From positions 117,927 through 181,926 of the forward strand of contig JAZAYU010000687.1 in NCBI GenBank assembly GCA_038501625.1: a DNA stretch of 64,000 nt, written 5' to 3'. The notes under the pieces were generated by a model, which worked only from the letters and a program-made list of their open reading frames with translations, searched no databases and was not told the DNA's origin. Source of the DNA: Corbicula japonica (Eukaryota > Mollusca > Bivalvia > Venerida > Cyrenidae). A program made the position numbers and the translations under genes. This document shows, in pieces, positions 1 through 49,460 of this stretch (its first letter is position 1; each line of letters opens with the position of its first letter).

Positions 1-39
1 ATTGCTTGTGTCTAATTTGAAATTGATATTTTAATGAAC

Positions 40-165
40 ACATGCTCAGTCGGTTACGTTGTCGGAATTGCATGGCTAGGCGCTGTCGCCGTGACGGTGC
101 GGGTTCGCTTCCTAGTACATAAAATATCATTTGCCTCTCTAGTTTTTTTTTCGCTGCGTGGGGAG
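40..165 (+). repeat. tRNA-derived SINE head
   Basis: An A-box-like GCTCAGTCGGTTACG is followed about 50 bp later by a B-box-like GCGGGTTCGCTTCC. The same head occurs at 7204, 10385, 10645 and, reversed, at 41911, so it is a dispersed SINE and not a tRNA gene. It lies in the K intron. Confidence 0.7.
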
Positions 166-394
166 GCTATGTTTTCTGAGTATTGCGATTCATGATATTT
201 CACCTTTTTGACAGTTGGTTTCCGCTGATAAAGCATTTCAAAAAGACTAAAATACACTGTTTGGAATAATTAAATCACATCAATAGTCCTTCCGGACGGT
301 AGCAGAGCAAACTACTATGCTGTTGAAACGGAGAAGAAATGTTGACAAAATATACTTGGTGGAAGCAGATACGTTAAGGAACATTTGTATAGTG

Positions 395-490
395 CTCAAA
401 GACCTTTAAAGGTCGATAACGATAACATCGGTGATCAAATGTACGGGGAGACTTCACAGCCACCGCAAAACACAAACAAGGAATCTGTAA
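395..490 (-). repeat. SINE body fragment
   Basis: Contains ATGTACGGGGAGACTT followed by a CAGCCACC block. The same block recurs at 3440-3545 and, in opposite orientation, just upstream of the SINE heads at 7075 and 10500 (GGCGGCCGTAAAAA). Confidence 0.5.
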
Positions 491-558
491 TATTTTAATA
501 TATGTAAATGAAACTTTAAAAGGCAGCGAACAAGCTAGAAATATCTAAATGAGCTTAC

Positions 559-36970
<36,412 letters not shown>

Positions 36971-39847
36971 CTGTTAATGATTTTCAAAATATTTTGTGTG
37001 TCATCTTCAAGGTACAACTATTTTAAGTCATGTTGAATTTAACGGTATTTAACAGGTATCATTTAAATACGGATTTGAACATAAAAAAAACAAACAAAGA
37101 ACCTTCACAATTGCCAGATCCAGATCTTTAGCCAAAAATACCAAATTTGTCGCTGCTAAAAAATGCGAAACGCTCATAGTGGCGTAGATAATTATGTTAT
37201 TCAAATCCTACAAATTACTACTCACATGTATTAGTATTTGCACTGTTGTTGTTGATACAATAAAATAAATAGACTTTTCATACTGTTAGACTTTAGATAA
37301 AATGTGTCCCAAAATTTAAAAATTTATGTTTAACCAAAATGTGAGTTTTTTTCTTCGTAGAATAAACATATCTTTTGGTTTGTATATACACAATTAACAT
37401 TGCTATTTTTAAATCATTTCCATTAAGCATTAACCGGGAAGACCTAATTACACTCTACGGATAACTGTTTTGTAAAATACAAACTTTTGTTCTCTCTAAA
37501 TGAGCGCTTTTCATTCTGTAAATACACAGTTGTGCTGCAATTGTCATGACTCTGTTTTTCTCGGCCCCGTGAAATATTTTTCTTTTATATTAATATATAT
37601 AATTCATATAATATAAATGAATATAATTTAAACAAATATTTTTCTGACAAGAATATTTAAGCTACAAGCTTTATTAAAGTAATTTTTTATAACTAACGAT
37701 CAAAACCTAAAATTTTAATATTATTATTTAATAATATTATTTTTTAAAAGCCGGATTTCATATAGGTACAACTAAAATTGTTGCTTGTTTTTATTATGTA
37801 CACCATGTGTTAAGGGAAAAACGAGGATGATATTCTATTTAACTTTGATGATAGAGTGAAAAATGTTTATGGCACAAAACAAAACACGCGTTTTATTCTA
37901 AAGATAAAAAATCATATGAGAAAAATAAGTTGTGAAAAATAAGCTGATGCATAATAGTTGTTTTTGTTGTGTTTTTACTTTTGACAGTGAAAAATTAATA
38001 TTGACTTGTTTTGGGCAATCTTACCGTACTTTCTTTCGATGTAATTGATTACAATACATTAAATATCATAAAAGAAAAACATTTTCAGCGAAATTAACAT
38101 ATTCCCACTGTAAAAAAATGGATTATTTAAATATCCCATAAAATTGAAAAGAGTCACCTCCACATCTATGTTGCGTCGGCAGTACAAATACTATGCAATA
38201 GCTGCATAGCAAGAACAAATTCTTTGTCATTACAAAATATTACGCATTAGAACTGAAACATCCAAACCGCTTTAAAACATGGTATGAAATGACGAGCGAA
38301 GATGTGGTGTCTATACTTCGTTTGTCAATACTTAACGTTGGTTGGTTTAAATCAAGATAGTATTGATAAGCTCGATTTTGCAAGAGTATTGCACTAAGTT
38401 TCTGCAACGCAGTGCCAAGGCCAAGATAAAAAATATACAGACCAAAACTAAAAAGTGCATGATTTCAAAACACTACATTTTCAACTGAAAGGGAGGTAAT
38501 TCGAAATGGTTGGAATTTCTAACGTTGTTATTGTTATTGTTTTATTACAGAATATTTTGTGATTTTTTTATTGTCAGAACTTGAAAAATTGATTTTTTTT
38601 CGAACAAATGTGAATATCTTTTTAACTTCTGAATTCCTTAAACCCTAATTATAACAATGAGAAAGATAACAAAATTGTGACTGCAGATTTTCAAGGACAT
38701 ACTATTTCTTTGCAATAATTTCACAAATGAAAATTAGTTCAAAGAAAGAATTTTGAATTTTTGTTTTCTTGTTATGCAAAATTGCAGATCGGAAAGTGGA
38801 TACTTTTTTATTTTTGCCGAGTATACAAATTTGTTTTCAAAAGTTCTTCATTATATTGAATTTCATTAATTTCTGTGCACATTTCTGTTCGCTGGTCGCT
38901 GTTATTGTCACTGTGCCTGGTGTGAAGTTATGGCGCCTTTCACACAATTTAATTAAGTTTATGAAAAGAAAATGTATCATAACCATTCAGGTTCGGTGTA
39001 AATATGAAAATTTATATGTCGTCGCATTTGAATTTTTTATAAATATATCAATAATTAATAAGTGTGTGTGCGTGCGTGTGTTTGTTAAATTGTTCCTTAA
39101 TTAAAATGCAAACTAATCTTATTTTTACAGCAACTAACAAAACTACATCTGGTGTAGTTTGATACTGCAGGGCTTTTTATCATTAAGAAATGTTACCAAG
39201 TATCATGACAAGGTAGGTGAATAATTATATTGCTTCGATGCTGATCAAATTAGGATCTGCAGAGCTACCATATTCTAGAAGCCTTCCATTTATTTTAGGA
39301 TTAAACATATTGATACGTGTTTGTCCAATTACCCATCCGGTAATAAAGTTCCATAATAAATTTTAGCGTACATTTTCTGGCAAAACTATATTGTGTGTAG
39401 TCATTGACAGATATCGGTGATGCGTTCTGTGTGCGATTTAGACCATAGTTGTAAAACTCATGATCGAAAAAAAAATCGTTTAGCCTGATTTATTGGAAGG
39501 ACCTAGACTCATCTTTCTGATTTAATTATTTGCTAAGTCATTAAGAGATTCTGACGTTTACATAAATATACTTATGTTAGGCATGAATGTATTTGAAAAT
39601 CGCCACTTCAAATGTACGTTCGCTTTTACCTTGACAAATGATGGTAAATAAACAAATTTGAACATCAAGTGTAGATTATGATTCTGTTTTATCAGCACAT
39701 TTGTTTTTAAGACATGGTCTTATCATCAAACTTAATTGTAATCTTAGAAGAGGTTTCGGTGTTTTTTTCGTTATCAGCTACGGTGATTTTTTTGTTATCA
39801 GCCTAATCTTATTGTCATGGCCTTATTTTGAACAAGAAAGTAAAGTA
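36971..39847. other. Region upstream of the first recognised SRCR exon, no supported feature
   Basis: Very AT-rich. It should be intron or 5' region of the SRCR gene, since A1 needs an upstream exon. I found no convincing signal-peptide exon, promoter or repeat ends; the longest open frames have no recognisable content. A short GTGTGTGTGCGTGCGTGTG run lies near 39062. Confidence 0.4.
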
Positions 39848-40480
39848 TACGAGGGATGATCCAAAATAACCCGGAATTCTATAAATTTTCCCAAATTTTA
39901 AAAGACAAATATATGTATTTCATATCGTCATTATGCTTTAAATCTCTACTAACAGTGTCCGTAATATTTTTTCTTTTTGTATTATTATGACACGTGTAAG
40001 ACGCTTTCAAATAACCATAGTAACGGCATAGCGGCGCAGCGCAAAAACGTTAACCGTTAATATTCATTTTAATGAATATACACCATGAATAAATTAACGA
40101 AAACATCTCAAATTACGCCAAAATGTGCAATAATGTTTAAATGACGTCGTGTTCAAATTTTACGTCATTCACGCCTTGGATTCAAAAGTAAACATCTTTT
40201 TACCGCCAATAGCACCAACGCTTTTAACATCAGAAATGCAATGTATAAAACCCAGATCAAGAATGATCTGTATGGTTTGACGCATAACTTGCAGTTTTTT
40301 GCTAAATTACTACTCGACTGTGTAAAAAGGCACGCAATGTAGTTTGTAATTTATCTTGCAATTTCTGTCTTTTTTTGGATAACTATATGTAAGTGCTATT
40401 ATAATAGAGTAACACATTTTTTCACAATTAAACTCAAATTGATGGTATATGTTGTCTAAATCGTTTGCCACAAAAGTGCA

Positions 40481-40540
40481 AATGAAAGTTATGACGTCAA
40501 AATGAAAGTTATGACGTCAAAACGAAAGTTATGACGTCAG
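40481..40540. promoter_or_regulatory. Three tandem 20 bp units, each with a perfect CRE (TGACGTCA)
   Basis: AATGAAAGTTATGACGTCAA repeats three times with two substitutions in the last unit. The palindrome TGACGTCA, the consensus site of CREB/ATF bZIP factors, lies at 40492-40499, 40512-40519 and 40532-40539. Near-CREs (ATGACGTCGT, TACGTCATT) occur at about 40141 and 40161. The cluster is about 230 bp upstream of the transposase start inside the mariner element. Function is inferred from the motif. Confidence 0.6.
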
Positions 40541-40768
40541 TGTGACTGTAAAGGATGGTGTTTAAAAATCCGAGTGATGGCCGCTTTCATCGAAACTTAA
40601 AATTGGGCGATATCGATTAAGTATAGGAGGCTTTAGTTGTTTAAAGATTATTAAATGCAGTACAGCAGGGCCGTAACTCCGCCTAAAAGTAGTTCTTATC
40701 TCAGAGTTCCTAGCGCCAAAGTACACAGGTCATGTCTTGGACCGTGAACTGTGTTTTATACATTGTCA

Positions 40769-41565
40769 GAAATGTCGTCATTAGAACGTCAAGAAATTCG
40801 AGCTGTGATAAAATTTTGTCATGAATTAAGAAAAACACCCGCGGAAACATTCAACAGGTTAAAGGAAACTTCGTACAAGAATAAAATTTGTCAAACAACG
40901 GTTTATGAATGGCATAAACGATTTACTGAGGGTCGGACGAAACTAGAAGACAACGAAGGCAGGACGAACGCGGAAAAATTCGCACGTCATAAACGTCATC
41001 TGTTGAGGAGGCTCTACAGGCAAACAGGCGAGCCACCGTGCGTGGGCTCGCTGACAGATTTAGCGCGAGCTACGGGACAGTGTATCGAATTCTCTCGGAA
41101 GAACTTCACATGACGAAGGTAAAATACATTTTTAATCTAGTTTAAATAAATTTATTAAATCATAACCGTACTTTTAATAAAATGATTAACAAACACGGTT
41201 GATTTTACTTGATGAGATTTTTTTTCTTGAAGATAATAATAATTATAATTATTTGTTTATGGATCAGTTTTCACTATAAAACATTATTTAAGATTTTATT
41301 TCCAGTTTTTTTTTAAATATAAATATCTTTTTTTTTGCTCATCGATAAGGTTTACGCACGATAGATCCTCGAGTCCTGATGCGATCTTCCCATCAATTAA
41401 GCGGCAACTGAAGGGCCAACGATTCGATTCGTGACTGAACTGCGCAGGACAACATCAGCTATTGTAAAGAAATATGACTGTTCATGGTATGAAGACATTT
41501 TCAGGCAGTGGGTTCATAGGCATCATCGTTGCATAGGATGCAACGGAGCGTACTTCGAGAAACTT
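40769..41565 (+). pseudogene. Broken mariner transposase
   Basis: From the ATG at 40769 the frame gives a mariner first helix-turn-helix (RQEIRAVIKFCHELRKTPAE, then TTVYEWHKRFTEG). Soon after, between about 40960 and 41005, the homology moves to another frame, where the second helix-turn-helix continues (RGLADRFSASYGTVYRIL) up to about 41120. The DDD/E catalytic domain is absent; about 240 bp of AT-rich filler follows. Near 41470 the C-terminal tail resumes (SWYEDIFRQWVHRHHRCIG, ending YFEKL and a stop). The protein cannot be functional as it stands. Confidence 0.85.
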
Positions 41566-41910
41566 TAAACGTCCCGAAGTTTTAACGTCGACGACGTCGT
41601 GATTTTAAGATTAGCGTGCGCTGTAGGCGCGTTGGTGTATTTATATTTTCTGTTCATGTGCAGGTCACATTTTGTTTTACTGTTTGAGATTATATTTATT
41701 GTAAAGCAGAATGAAACTCCTTTTTAATGGTATATGTTTCATTTATATTAAATAAAATGTTTTGACACTGTAAACGAATTCCGGGTTATTTTGGATCATC
41801 CCTCTATCCCCTATACGTCATAAAATAGAATCTACAAAAATGGCTTTCAATTGGAAAGTTAAACATATGTTTTTTTTTCTAATGTAAGCTCACAATTAAT
41901 TTTACTAATA

Positions 41911-41960
41911 TTGCCTCTACCTGGGATCGAACCCGCACCGTCACGGCGACAGCGCATTAT
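41911..41960 (-). repeat. SINE head fragment (B-box part)
   Basis: Reverse complement of the SINE segment at 40-165 and 10.7 kb: GGGATCGAACCCGCACCGTC followed by ACGGCGACAGCGC. It is just outside the right end of the mariner element. Confidence 0.65.
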
Positions 41961-44140
41961 TATTAAAAACCACCTGTTAATTCAAAAAGAGAGATCACCA
42001 ACATAATTTTCTACAGCGTTCTGCATGCTTGGTGATTAGCCTATTACAGTTAATCGTTGTGATTAACTTTTTATTTTCACAACGGTAACATGTGTTTTAG
42101 AGTTTATGAAGATTTATAGGAAAATCTTATAAAAGATCCTGGTAGCCAGATCTGTTTCTTTTGTCATTGTCATCTTGTCCTTGCTATTGGCTCCACGGGA
42201 TCTGGTCTAGGTAAGGTCATTGAGTACTCACCCCTTTGCTTGACAATGCTTTAAGCGTCTTATGTTCTTCATATTTGTGTGCTTTTGCATGAAACATTGT
42301 CGAGTTGATGGGTGGGTTGGAGGTAATTCACCAAGACAACATGTACTATTTTATTCATACGAGAACCTGTCGGGGCAAGTGTGAGGGTTGTGCACCCTAG
42401 AATCTGGTTTAAACCCCAGTGGAAAAAAATTGTTTTGCCAATGACCGTTCCAATACGGTAACTGTTTATGTTCCTTTTCTCGTTAATTGTTTGTGTTGTC
42501 ACTCTTGAAATTGATCACTTTAAAACATTTCTTTTCCTCTTCACTTTTCGACTGCGAGGAAGGTAGTTGTGTTTCGAGGTGAGGAAATTTCTGATATGCA
42601 CATTTCACTTTTTGAAGTGCATTTTTGCAAGAAAACATTTCCTTCGCCAGGAATATAGGAAGCTTTCTAGATTCCCGATTCAGGATATCAAAATTACGCT
42701 AACTTTCTCACACTTCAAATTATAAATACATAGTCCCCTTTTTTGACCGTGTTGTTTGCTGTTATTTTTATTAACTGTAAGATATTTCGATTAGATTTTT
42801 ATCATGCGGCGACAGTTAAACCTACCGCTCCAGTCAGATTTTGTCGCTGTGGTTTCATTCCCCTTGCAGATATTGAAACAATAACAAATTGTGGCTTCAA
42901 GTAAAGCAACGTAAGCTAGTGATTACATGTAACAATGAACAAAAATTTCCCGCGCTACATCTTGACGAAAATATAAGTCGCCGCGCATCGTGTTTGATGT
43001 TTTTGGTTGCAATCCAAAATCTTACTGAAATCGAAATTTGTAGTAATCAATGTAAAGTCGTTAAGATACGATATTTACATATTATATATACATTGTCTTT
43101 ACGTTTCATTTGTTACATGGTATTTTGGCCATTGTCTAGTTGGACAATTAAATTTTATAATACACGGTTCGAGGTTGCTAGGATCGGCATGTAATCAATT
43201 ATCGATCGATGATTTAGCTGAAAATTCCCTTCAGAATTTTGCCAAAGGTGATTTAAATCTTAAATAACAGATTTCATTTAATCGCAAAACAAACAATCAC
43301 CTACCTTTTAATTTTTTTTTTGTTAAAAGGGGAAATATATTATACTTAAGCGTAAGGTTTTATTGGACAGTTTTGAAATCAATACTTAAAAGATATCCTT
43401 TATTGATAACGATATAGCGTGAACAGATTTTTTTCTCCTTGCCAAATCCCTTAACAAACTTCAAAATTAACTAAGATTATTCGTCTTTATGATGGTTTCA
43501 AGGTTACTGCAAAGCCCTGTTTATATCTCTCAATTTTGATCCATAGCAATGGGTCGAAAGTAAAGTAAATAAACCCCGTAAGATCTACAATTGAATTTTT
43601 CTGTTTATGTTTATAATTATCTTAAATTATTTCTTGTTGTAAATACATGTACTAACGGAGATTGTATTTATTTGTGGAGCTGTTATATTAAGCCATTGTT
43701 TAGAAAAGTTTATAAAAAAATGAGCGGCCTTAAAAGTATTTCCAACCTTTTGTACACGTGATTACGAAATCCATTAAACGCATTTTTACGAATAAAAATG
43801 TGTTTTGTAGTTTTAATTGAGAGAAAAAGATTGGATATTCACAATATAGCGGATATGCTATCGTTTTTTTCCGCCATTTCGTATTAAAACAAGACTTAAG
43901 TTTAATTTTCCAGAAAGCTAGTCGGTCATTAAGATTTATTGCAGGCACTTCGACTTTTTAATTTAAAAGTAAATTTTAAAGACGAGACGTTCCTTTTGTG
44001 CTCTAGAATATGTTTCTTATCATGCCTCAAGTAAATAATTAAAAATAATGTTACAGGTAACGCACTGATACATCGGTGTGTATGCAAAATACTAAGATTT
44101 CACAGTGATGTCAATTTAATGGTCCAGACAAGATATAAAA
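41961..44140. other. No supported feature
   Basis: AT-rich sequence with several open frames up to about 100 codons but no recognisable protein, repeat ends or RNA gene. Confidence 0.4.
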
Positions 44141-44510
44141 ACGACCTTGGACCCCCAACTTGGACCTTGATCTTTGAAATAGAAACCTAGGGTTTCACAG
44201 CTACTCCGTCTCGGAGGTTAACACTCATATCAAATATAAACAAGATTGCTCAGTGCATGTCATAATTATGGTTCAGGCAAAATCACAACGATCTTCGAAC
44301 CTGTGGTTTTCGCGGGACACTCCGTCTCAGTGTCAGTGAGTAAACACTTAAGCCAATTTTAAACAAGATTGATCAAAGCGTGTCAAAGTTTTGGTCTGGA
44401 CAAATCCAGAAGGACGGGCGCACGCAGTTATACACCAAGGACTTATGCACGCACATACACTGAACCGCCATTGTGACAACCAAGTCCAGCTCACCGCAAG
44501 TTGACCCGAC
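44130..44510. repeat. Two-unit repeat fragment
   Basis: Two related units of about 150 bp share CTCCGTCTC, TAAACAAGATTG and a TGGTCNGGCAAA-like block. A GACGGGCGCACGCAG tail follows. It resembles a truncated satellite-bearing element. Confidence 0.45.
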
Positions 44511-45189
44511 AAAAAATTAAACACATATTAGAAAGAGGTATACACGAAACACAGCATCTTTCAAAATACGAATTCTAAGAGAAGTTATGATATTATCTTA
44601 TAGAAACTGTACAATAGACACCAAAAACATAAAATAAAAAGTAGTGGCATTCATATAATTCAAATTGAAATATTTGCAACTGGTAGTTTTAACAACTCGC
44701 CTTGTTCTTGTAGGGATCAACCTTTTATTTGAAAAATAACCAATTTTCTAAGAAAAACTTCTTCAAAGTTTGTGCATTACCCCATCAAATGTGCAAGACT
44801 GTGTCCAAGGTTTATCATCAGAAAATTGGGAAGAGGCCCTGGCTTTCAAATTATAAGGAAATTTAATAATAAATTTATGGATAGTTTATTTCGGGAAAAC
44901 AATTCTTTTAAAGATGGGTACTAGTTAGAAAAATTTATTTGAATAGAAATAAGTATTTTCAACTTTAATTTTTAAAGGCACTTTATTTTCAGACTTCAAT
45001 TTTCAAACTCCCCTCAGAGGATTTTGATCCATTTTTGGACAACTTATCTAGCATTTTGGGAAGTGCTTCTGCAACAGTTGGAAACAAGAAAAAAAACGTC
45101 GCCACGCGCCGAAACCAGGTTTTCATTGAATACTTATATTTTGGAAAAGAAAATATCTGGTTGGAACTGCTGAAACTGACAAATCATTA
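44511..45189. other. No supported feature
   Basis: AT-rich; nothing recognised. Confidence 0.35.
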
Positions 45190-45560
45190 AGACAAGAGGG
45201 CCATGATGGCCCTTTATCGCTCACCTGAGTACAACAAAGTTGTTATGGACCTGGTTAATGTGTGCGATACCAGGGCTGTGTGAAACTGACTTCTGCTTCA
45301 ACTTTGGCATTCCTGTTAATAGGCAGTCACTGAATCAAGAGATATAAAAACTCTAGCCTTACCACAGAGAGATCCAAGATGTGTACTGATTACAAGACAA
45401 ATGTCATTTAGCAATGTTATGGTGTTAAAATAGTGAAATGAAATTAGGAAATGAGGCGTTCAATAAATAACACATTATTAAAAACTAGAAATCATCAAAA
45501 CAACATTTCCGTCAAATTCAAGGATATCTGAGCTGAAAATGTAACATTTAGAGTGTTAAA
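45190..45560 (+). mobile_element. Family P element, truncated, left end only
   Basis: ACAAGAGGGCCATGATGGCC and TATCGCTCACCTGAGTACAA form the same left terminus as the large P element at 46.8 kb, including the AGGGCCATGATGGCCCT hairpin. No satellite or right end follows, so it is a fragment. Confidence 0.6.
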
Positions 45561-45761
45561 GGGAGATGTGCAGGATTGATGAATAGAACAGATTTGCGAA
45601 AATGGTTATTTATCAGTTGAATATAATTGATTTACACCCGAAAACTTTCAAACCAATATTGTATTTTCAAAAAAAGATATATAAATGGTGTTTCCTATCC
45701 TATGCGACGCGCATAGGTTAGCTATTTTTGTATTGTTTTAGCCACAGTGGTTTTTGGGATT

Positions 45762-45980
45762 GTCACGTGATCACTTCAACCAAAATACGCATTCGGTGTA
45801 CCTTGCCGACTATCGACGTCGCCATTTGTTTCAAAATGCCTGGGCCACCACGAATAGTAAGCTCAGCGGAAAAACGTAGGAAGAAAGCGGCTTCAGCACG
45901 TATTAGACGGGCCAGAATAATAAATCTTGGTTCGGTAAGATATAGATGGCTGTTGTTTAATTGTTGAATGACCACGTGAC
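45762..45980 (+). mobile_element. Small inverted-repeat unit around an exon-like frame
   Basis: GTCACGTGATCACTTCAAC (45762-45780) pairs with GTTGAATGACCACGTGAC (45963-45980); each arm has a CACGTG E-box. Between them an ATG at 45836 opens a 33-codon, very basic frame (start MPGPPRIVSSAEKRRKKAAS) that ends at a consensus donor (TTCG/gtaaga, 45934/45935). It could be the first exon of a transposon-encoded or host gene, or chance. The right arm abuts the left end of element X1. Confidence 0.35.
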
Positions 45981-48900
45981 ATGACAGGGTTGCCAGCACC
46001 AAGGATGAAAAAAAATCCCTGACTTTTCCCTGACCAAATCAGGTTTTTCACTGACCAATAATACCAAATGTAAACGGCCGCTAACACACCTACTGCTGCT
46101 CAATCCAGCCATAAGTACATTTTTATTATTTTAAACAACATAGTATAAATCAAGAGATTATCACAAATGAAGCTTAAGTATCCTTTACTCACTAATGACT
46201 GGAATAATAATCAAATGCAGAGTAAAAGAAATATACATAATCTGTAAAATGGGCAAGCAAACAACATACCATTTTACACAAGTAAAACAACCCCTCAGAC
46301 AGAATGCCCATACATGTTTCCTTCATCCTGTAAAAAAAAATTTTATACATAACTCGAATATAATGCTGTTTACACCATACAAGTGAAACAAAAACACACA
46401 ATTCAGCCTGTTCAGTGCTTGGATAAACTTAGAAAAAATGCATGTAGGTTTTGAAGATCCCTGTTCCAATCCAATAAATATTAATATTTAGTAGTCTGAT
46501 CCAAATGAAAAATATGTCAACCACATATACACTGGGCCTAATGGAAAATCGGTCAGTTGATGCAGAATGTATGAGTAAATTTTCAAATTAATCTGGAGAA
46601 AATTTTTGAAGTTTTTGTCACAAGTTTAAAAAAAATCATGCGCCCGTCATAAAAATGATGGACTGAGCCACATAAAAAATATGTCAGGCACATCTACACA
46701 TGATACCAAGTACCTCACTTGTTTAAAGTTTCAAGTCAGTATCTTGAAAACTGTTGCGGTAGTTTGTGCTGCAATATTTTTTTTAAAAAATCCTGCCGTT
46801 ATACAAACAAGAGGGCCATGATGGCCCTATATTGCTCACCTGAGTACAAAAGTACTCTCAGCTTTACCCCAGGGCCTACATTTAAATAATGCTGGTAAAG
46901 GGTCTCTTCACAATACTCTACACCAAATATCTAAGGTCTAGTTGCATTAGTTGCAGAGAAAAATTATTATTTATGTTTTCCTATATAAATCAATGTAAAC
47001 TAAGAGAACCCTGGGGCGTGGCCAATTTTGGCCCAGGGGACATAATTTGAACAAACTTGGTAGATATCCACTAGACAATGCTACATACCAAATATCTAAG
47101 CTTAAGCCATTGAGGTTTCCAGTAGGAAGATTTTTAAAGTTTTCCTTTTTTACATATTAAGGGCAACCAGGACGGGGCCAATTTTGACCCCAGTGCCAAC
47201 ATTTAAACAATGTCAGTAAAGGGTCTCTTCACAATACTCAACTCCAAATATCTAAGGTCTAGTCCTATTAGTTTCGGAGAAAAATGATTTTTCATGTTTT
47301 CCTATATAAATCAATGTAAACTAAAAGAACCCTGGGGCGTGGCCAATTTTGGCGCAGGGGACATAATTTGAACAGACCTGGTAGACATCCACTAGACAAT
47401 GCTACATACCAAATATCTAAGCTTTAGGCATTGAGGTTTCAAGTAGAAAGATTTTTAAAGTTTGCCTTTTTCACATATTAAGGGCCCCTGGGGCGGGGAC
47501 AATTTTGACCCCACGGCCAACTTTTAAACAAAGTTGATAAAGGGTCTCTACACAATACTCAGCACCAAATATCTAAGATCTAGTCCAATTAGTTTTGGAG
47601 AAAAATGATTTTTCATGTTTTTCCTATATAACTATATGTAAACCAAGAGAACCCTAGGGCGTGGCAGAATTTTGCCCAGGGGACATAATTTGAACAAACT
47701 TGGTAGACATCCATTAGACAATGCTACTTTCAAAATATCTAAGCTGTACACATTGTGGTTTGTGATAAGAAGCTTTTTAAAGATTTCCTATATAAATCTA
47801 TGCAAAATGAAGTGACCCCTGGGGCGGGGCCAATTTTGACCCCAGGGAAATAATTTGAACAATCTGTAGAGTTCCACTAGAGGATGCTAAATGCCAAATA
47901 TCTAAGCTCTAGGCCTTGTGGTTTCAGACAAGAAGATTTTTAAAGTTTTTCCTATACAAGTCATTGTAAAATGAAGTGACCCCTGGGGTGGACCAATTTT
48001 GACCCCAGGAAAATAATTTGAACAATCTTTGTAGAGTTCCAATAGAGGATGCTAAATGCCAAATATCTAAGCTCTAGGCCTTGTGGTTTCAGACAAGAAG
48101 ATTTTTAAAGTTTTTCCTATATAAGTCCATATAAAATGAAGTGACCCCTGGGGCGGGGCCAATTTTGACCCCAGGGAAATAATTTGAAAAATCTTTGTAG
48201 AGTTCCACTAGAGGGTGCTAAATGCCAAATATCTAAGCTCTAGGCCTTGACATCAGGGTTGCCAGCACCAAGGACAAAAAAAATTCCCTGACTTTTCCCT
48301 GACTTTTCACTGACCAAATCAGGTTTTTCACTGACCAATAATACCGAAAGTTAACGGCCGCTAACACCCCTACTTTTGCCCAATCCACCCATAAGTACAT
48401 TTTTATTATTTTAACGATATATTATTACATTATTTAACAATTAAAGCATCATTTATACATCTAGTATAAAGTTCAATAGATTTATGTTTAGTGAAATAAC
48501 AAACTATGTTTTCTTACAAGATTTAACCAATACTTCTAAGATAATTGGTAAATAATGTATTCTTATTCTTCATACAGAAGCTAAATGAATAAACAACATA
48601 GTATAAAGCAAGAAATTATCACAACTGAAGCTAAAGTATCCATTATTCATTAATGACTGGAATACCCGTCATCGTTTGAATATAAGCCGCACTTTTTTTC
48701 CCAGGATTTTGCGAAAAAACGTTGGGGGTGCGGCTTATACATAGGATTAGGTTCCCAATACATTTTTCCAGGCCTTCAAAACACCGATTTTTTTACCGCG
48801 GCGAATGTGTCAAGCGCACCGGTATACGGACGCTGAACGAGATATTTGTCACGTCTACACGTTTTTTTTTTCGAAAATATTATTTGATAGTTAAAAGAAT

Positions 48901-49304
48901 GTACTATATAATTAACTATTATTGAAATATTTTACTCTTCATTTTATTTTGAGTACCGGTAAATACAATAAGAATAATCGTCAGTTTGCAACTTGTCATG
49001 ATCTCCAATCTGGGTACGTTTCTATGCAACGAGGTAATCATGTGCGAACGAAAATAATTATGATTGCCACAGGCTAACAACTGCTTAGAAATGCTGTCAC
49101 AAACTCTGCTGCAAATACAATTACCGGTACGTAAATAATCAACAACATTTACGAACGACAAAGTAAACAATTATTATTTACCGAACGCTAACATATTCCA
49201 TCATTTAAAATATATCCTAATCTTTAATTTATCGCTTTTATCACATTTCAGTAATTATTGCATCACACAAGCTAAAAATGACACGCGCACACTACCAGGT
49301 AGAT

Positions 49305-49460
49305 CAAACGTTTTTATAGCAAAGCCGAAATAAACACGGATGGTTGTTTCGAGCCGACATCGTCTTTTGAAGTCAAACGTTTTAGATCAAACGTTTTTAT
49401 AGCAAAGCCGAAATAAACACGGATACTGGATAGTTGTTTCGAGCCGACGACGTTTTTGAA
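49305..49460. repeat. Two-copy tandem duplication of about 80 bp inside Y
   Basis: TTTTTATAGCAAAGCCGAAA with TAAACACGGAT, then TTGTTTCGAGCCGAC, occurs at 49310 and again at 49391. Confidence 0.8.

Larger units (their letters stand above)
39851..41804 (+). mobile_element. Mariner-type transposon, internally deleted
   Basis: Positions 39851-39879 and 41776-41804 are perfect 29 bp inverted repeats (start GAGGGATGATCCAAAATAAC). TA stands beside each end (39848-39849 with one extra C; 41805-41806). A mariner transposase start is found at 40769 and a mariner C-terminus near 41470-41565, but the catalytic core between is missing. The leader before the transposase, about 920 bp, is long for a mariner of usual size (about 1.3 kb). 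Confidence 0.9.

Noticed and set aside
38769..39104. 111-codon open frame upstream of the SRCR gene
   Set aside because: AT-rich, no recognisable domain, wrong strand for the SRCR gene, no splice or composition support.
42370..42430. tRNA B-box-like GGTTTAAACCCC
   Set aside because: No matching A-box at the right distance and no similarity to the SINE copies.
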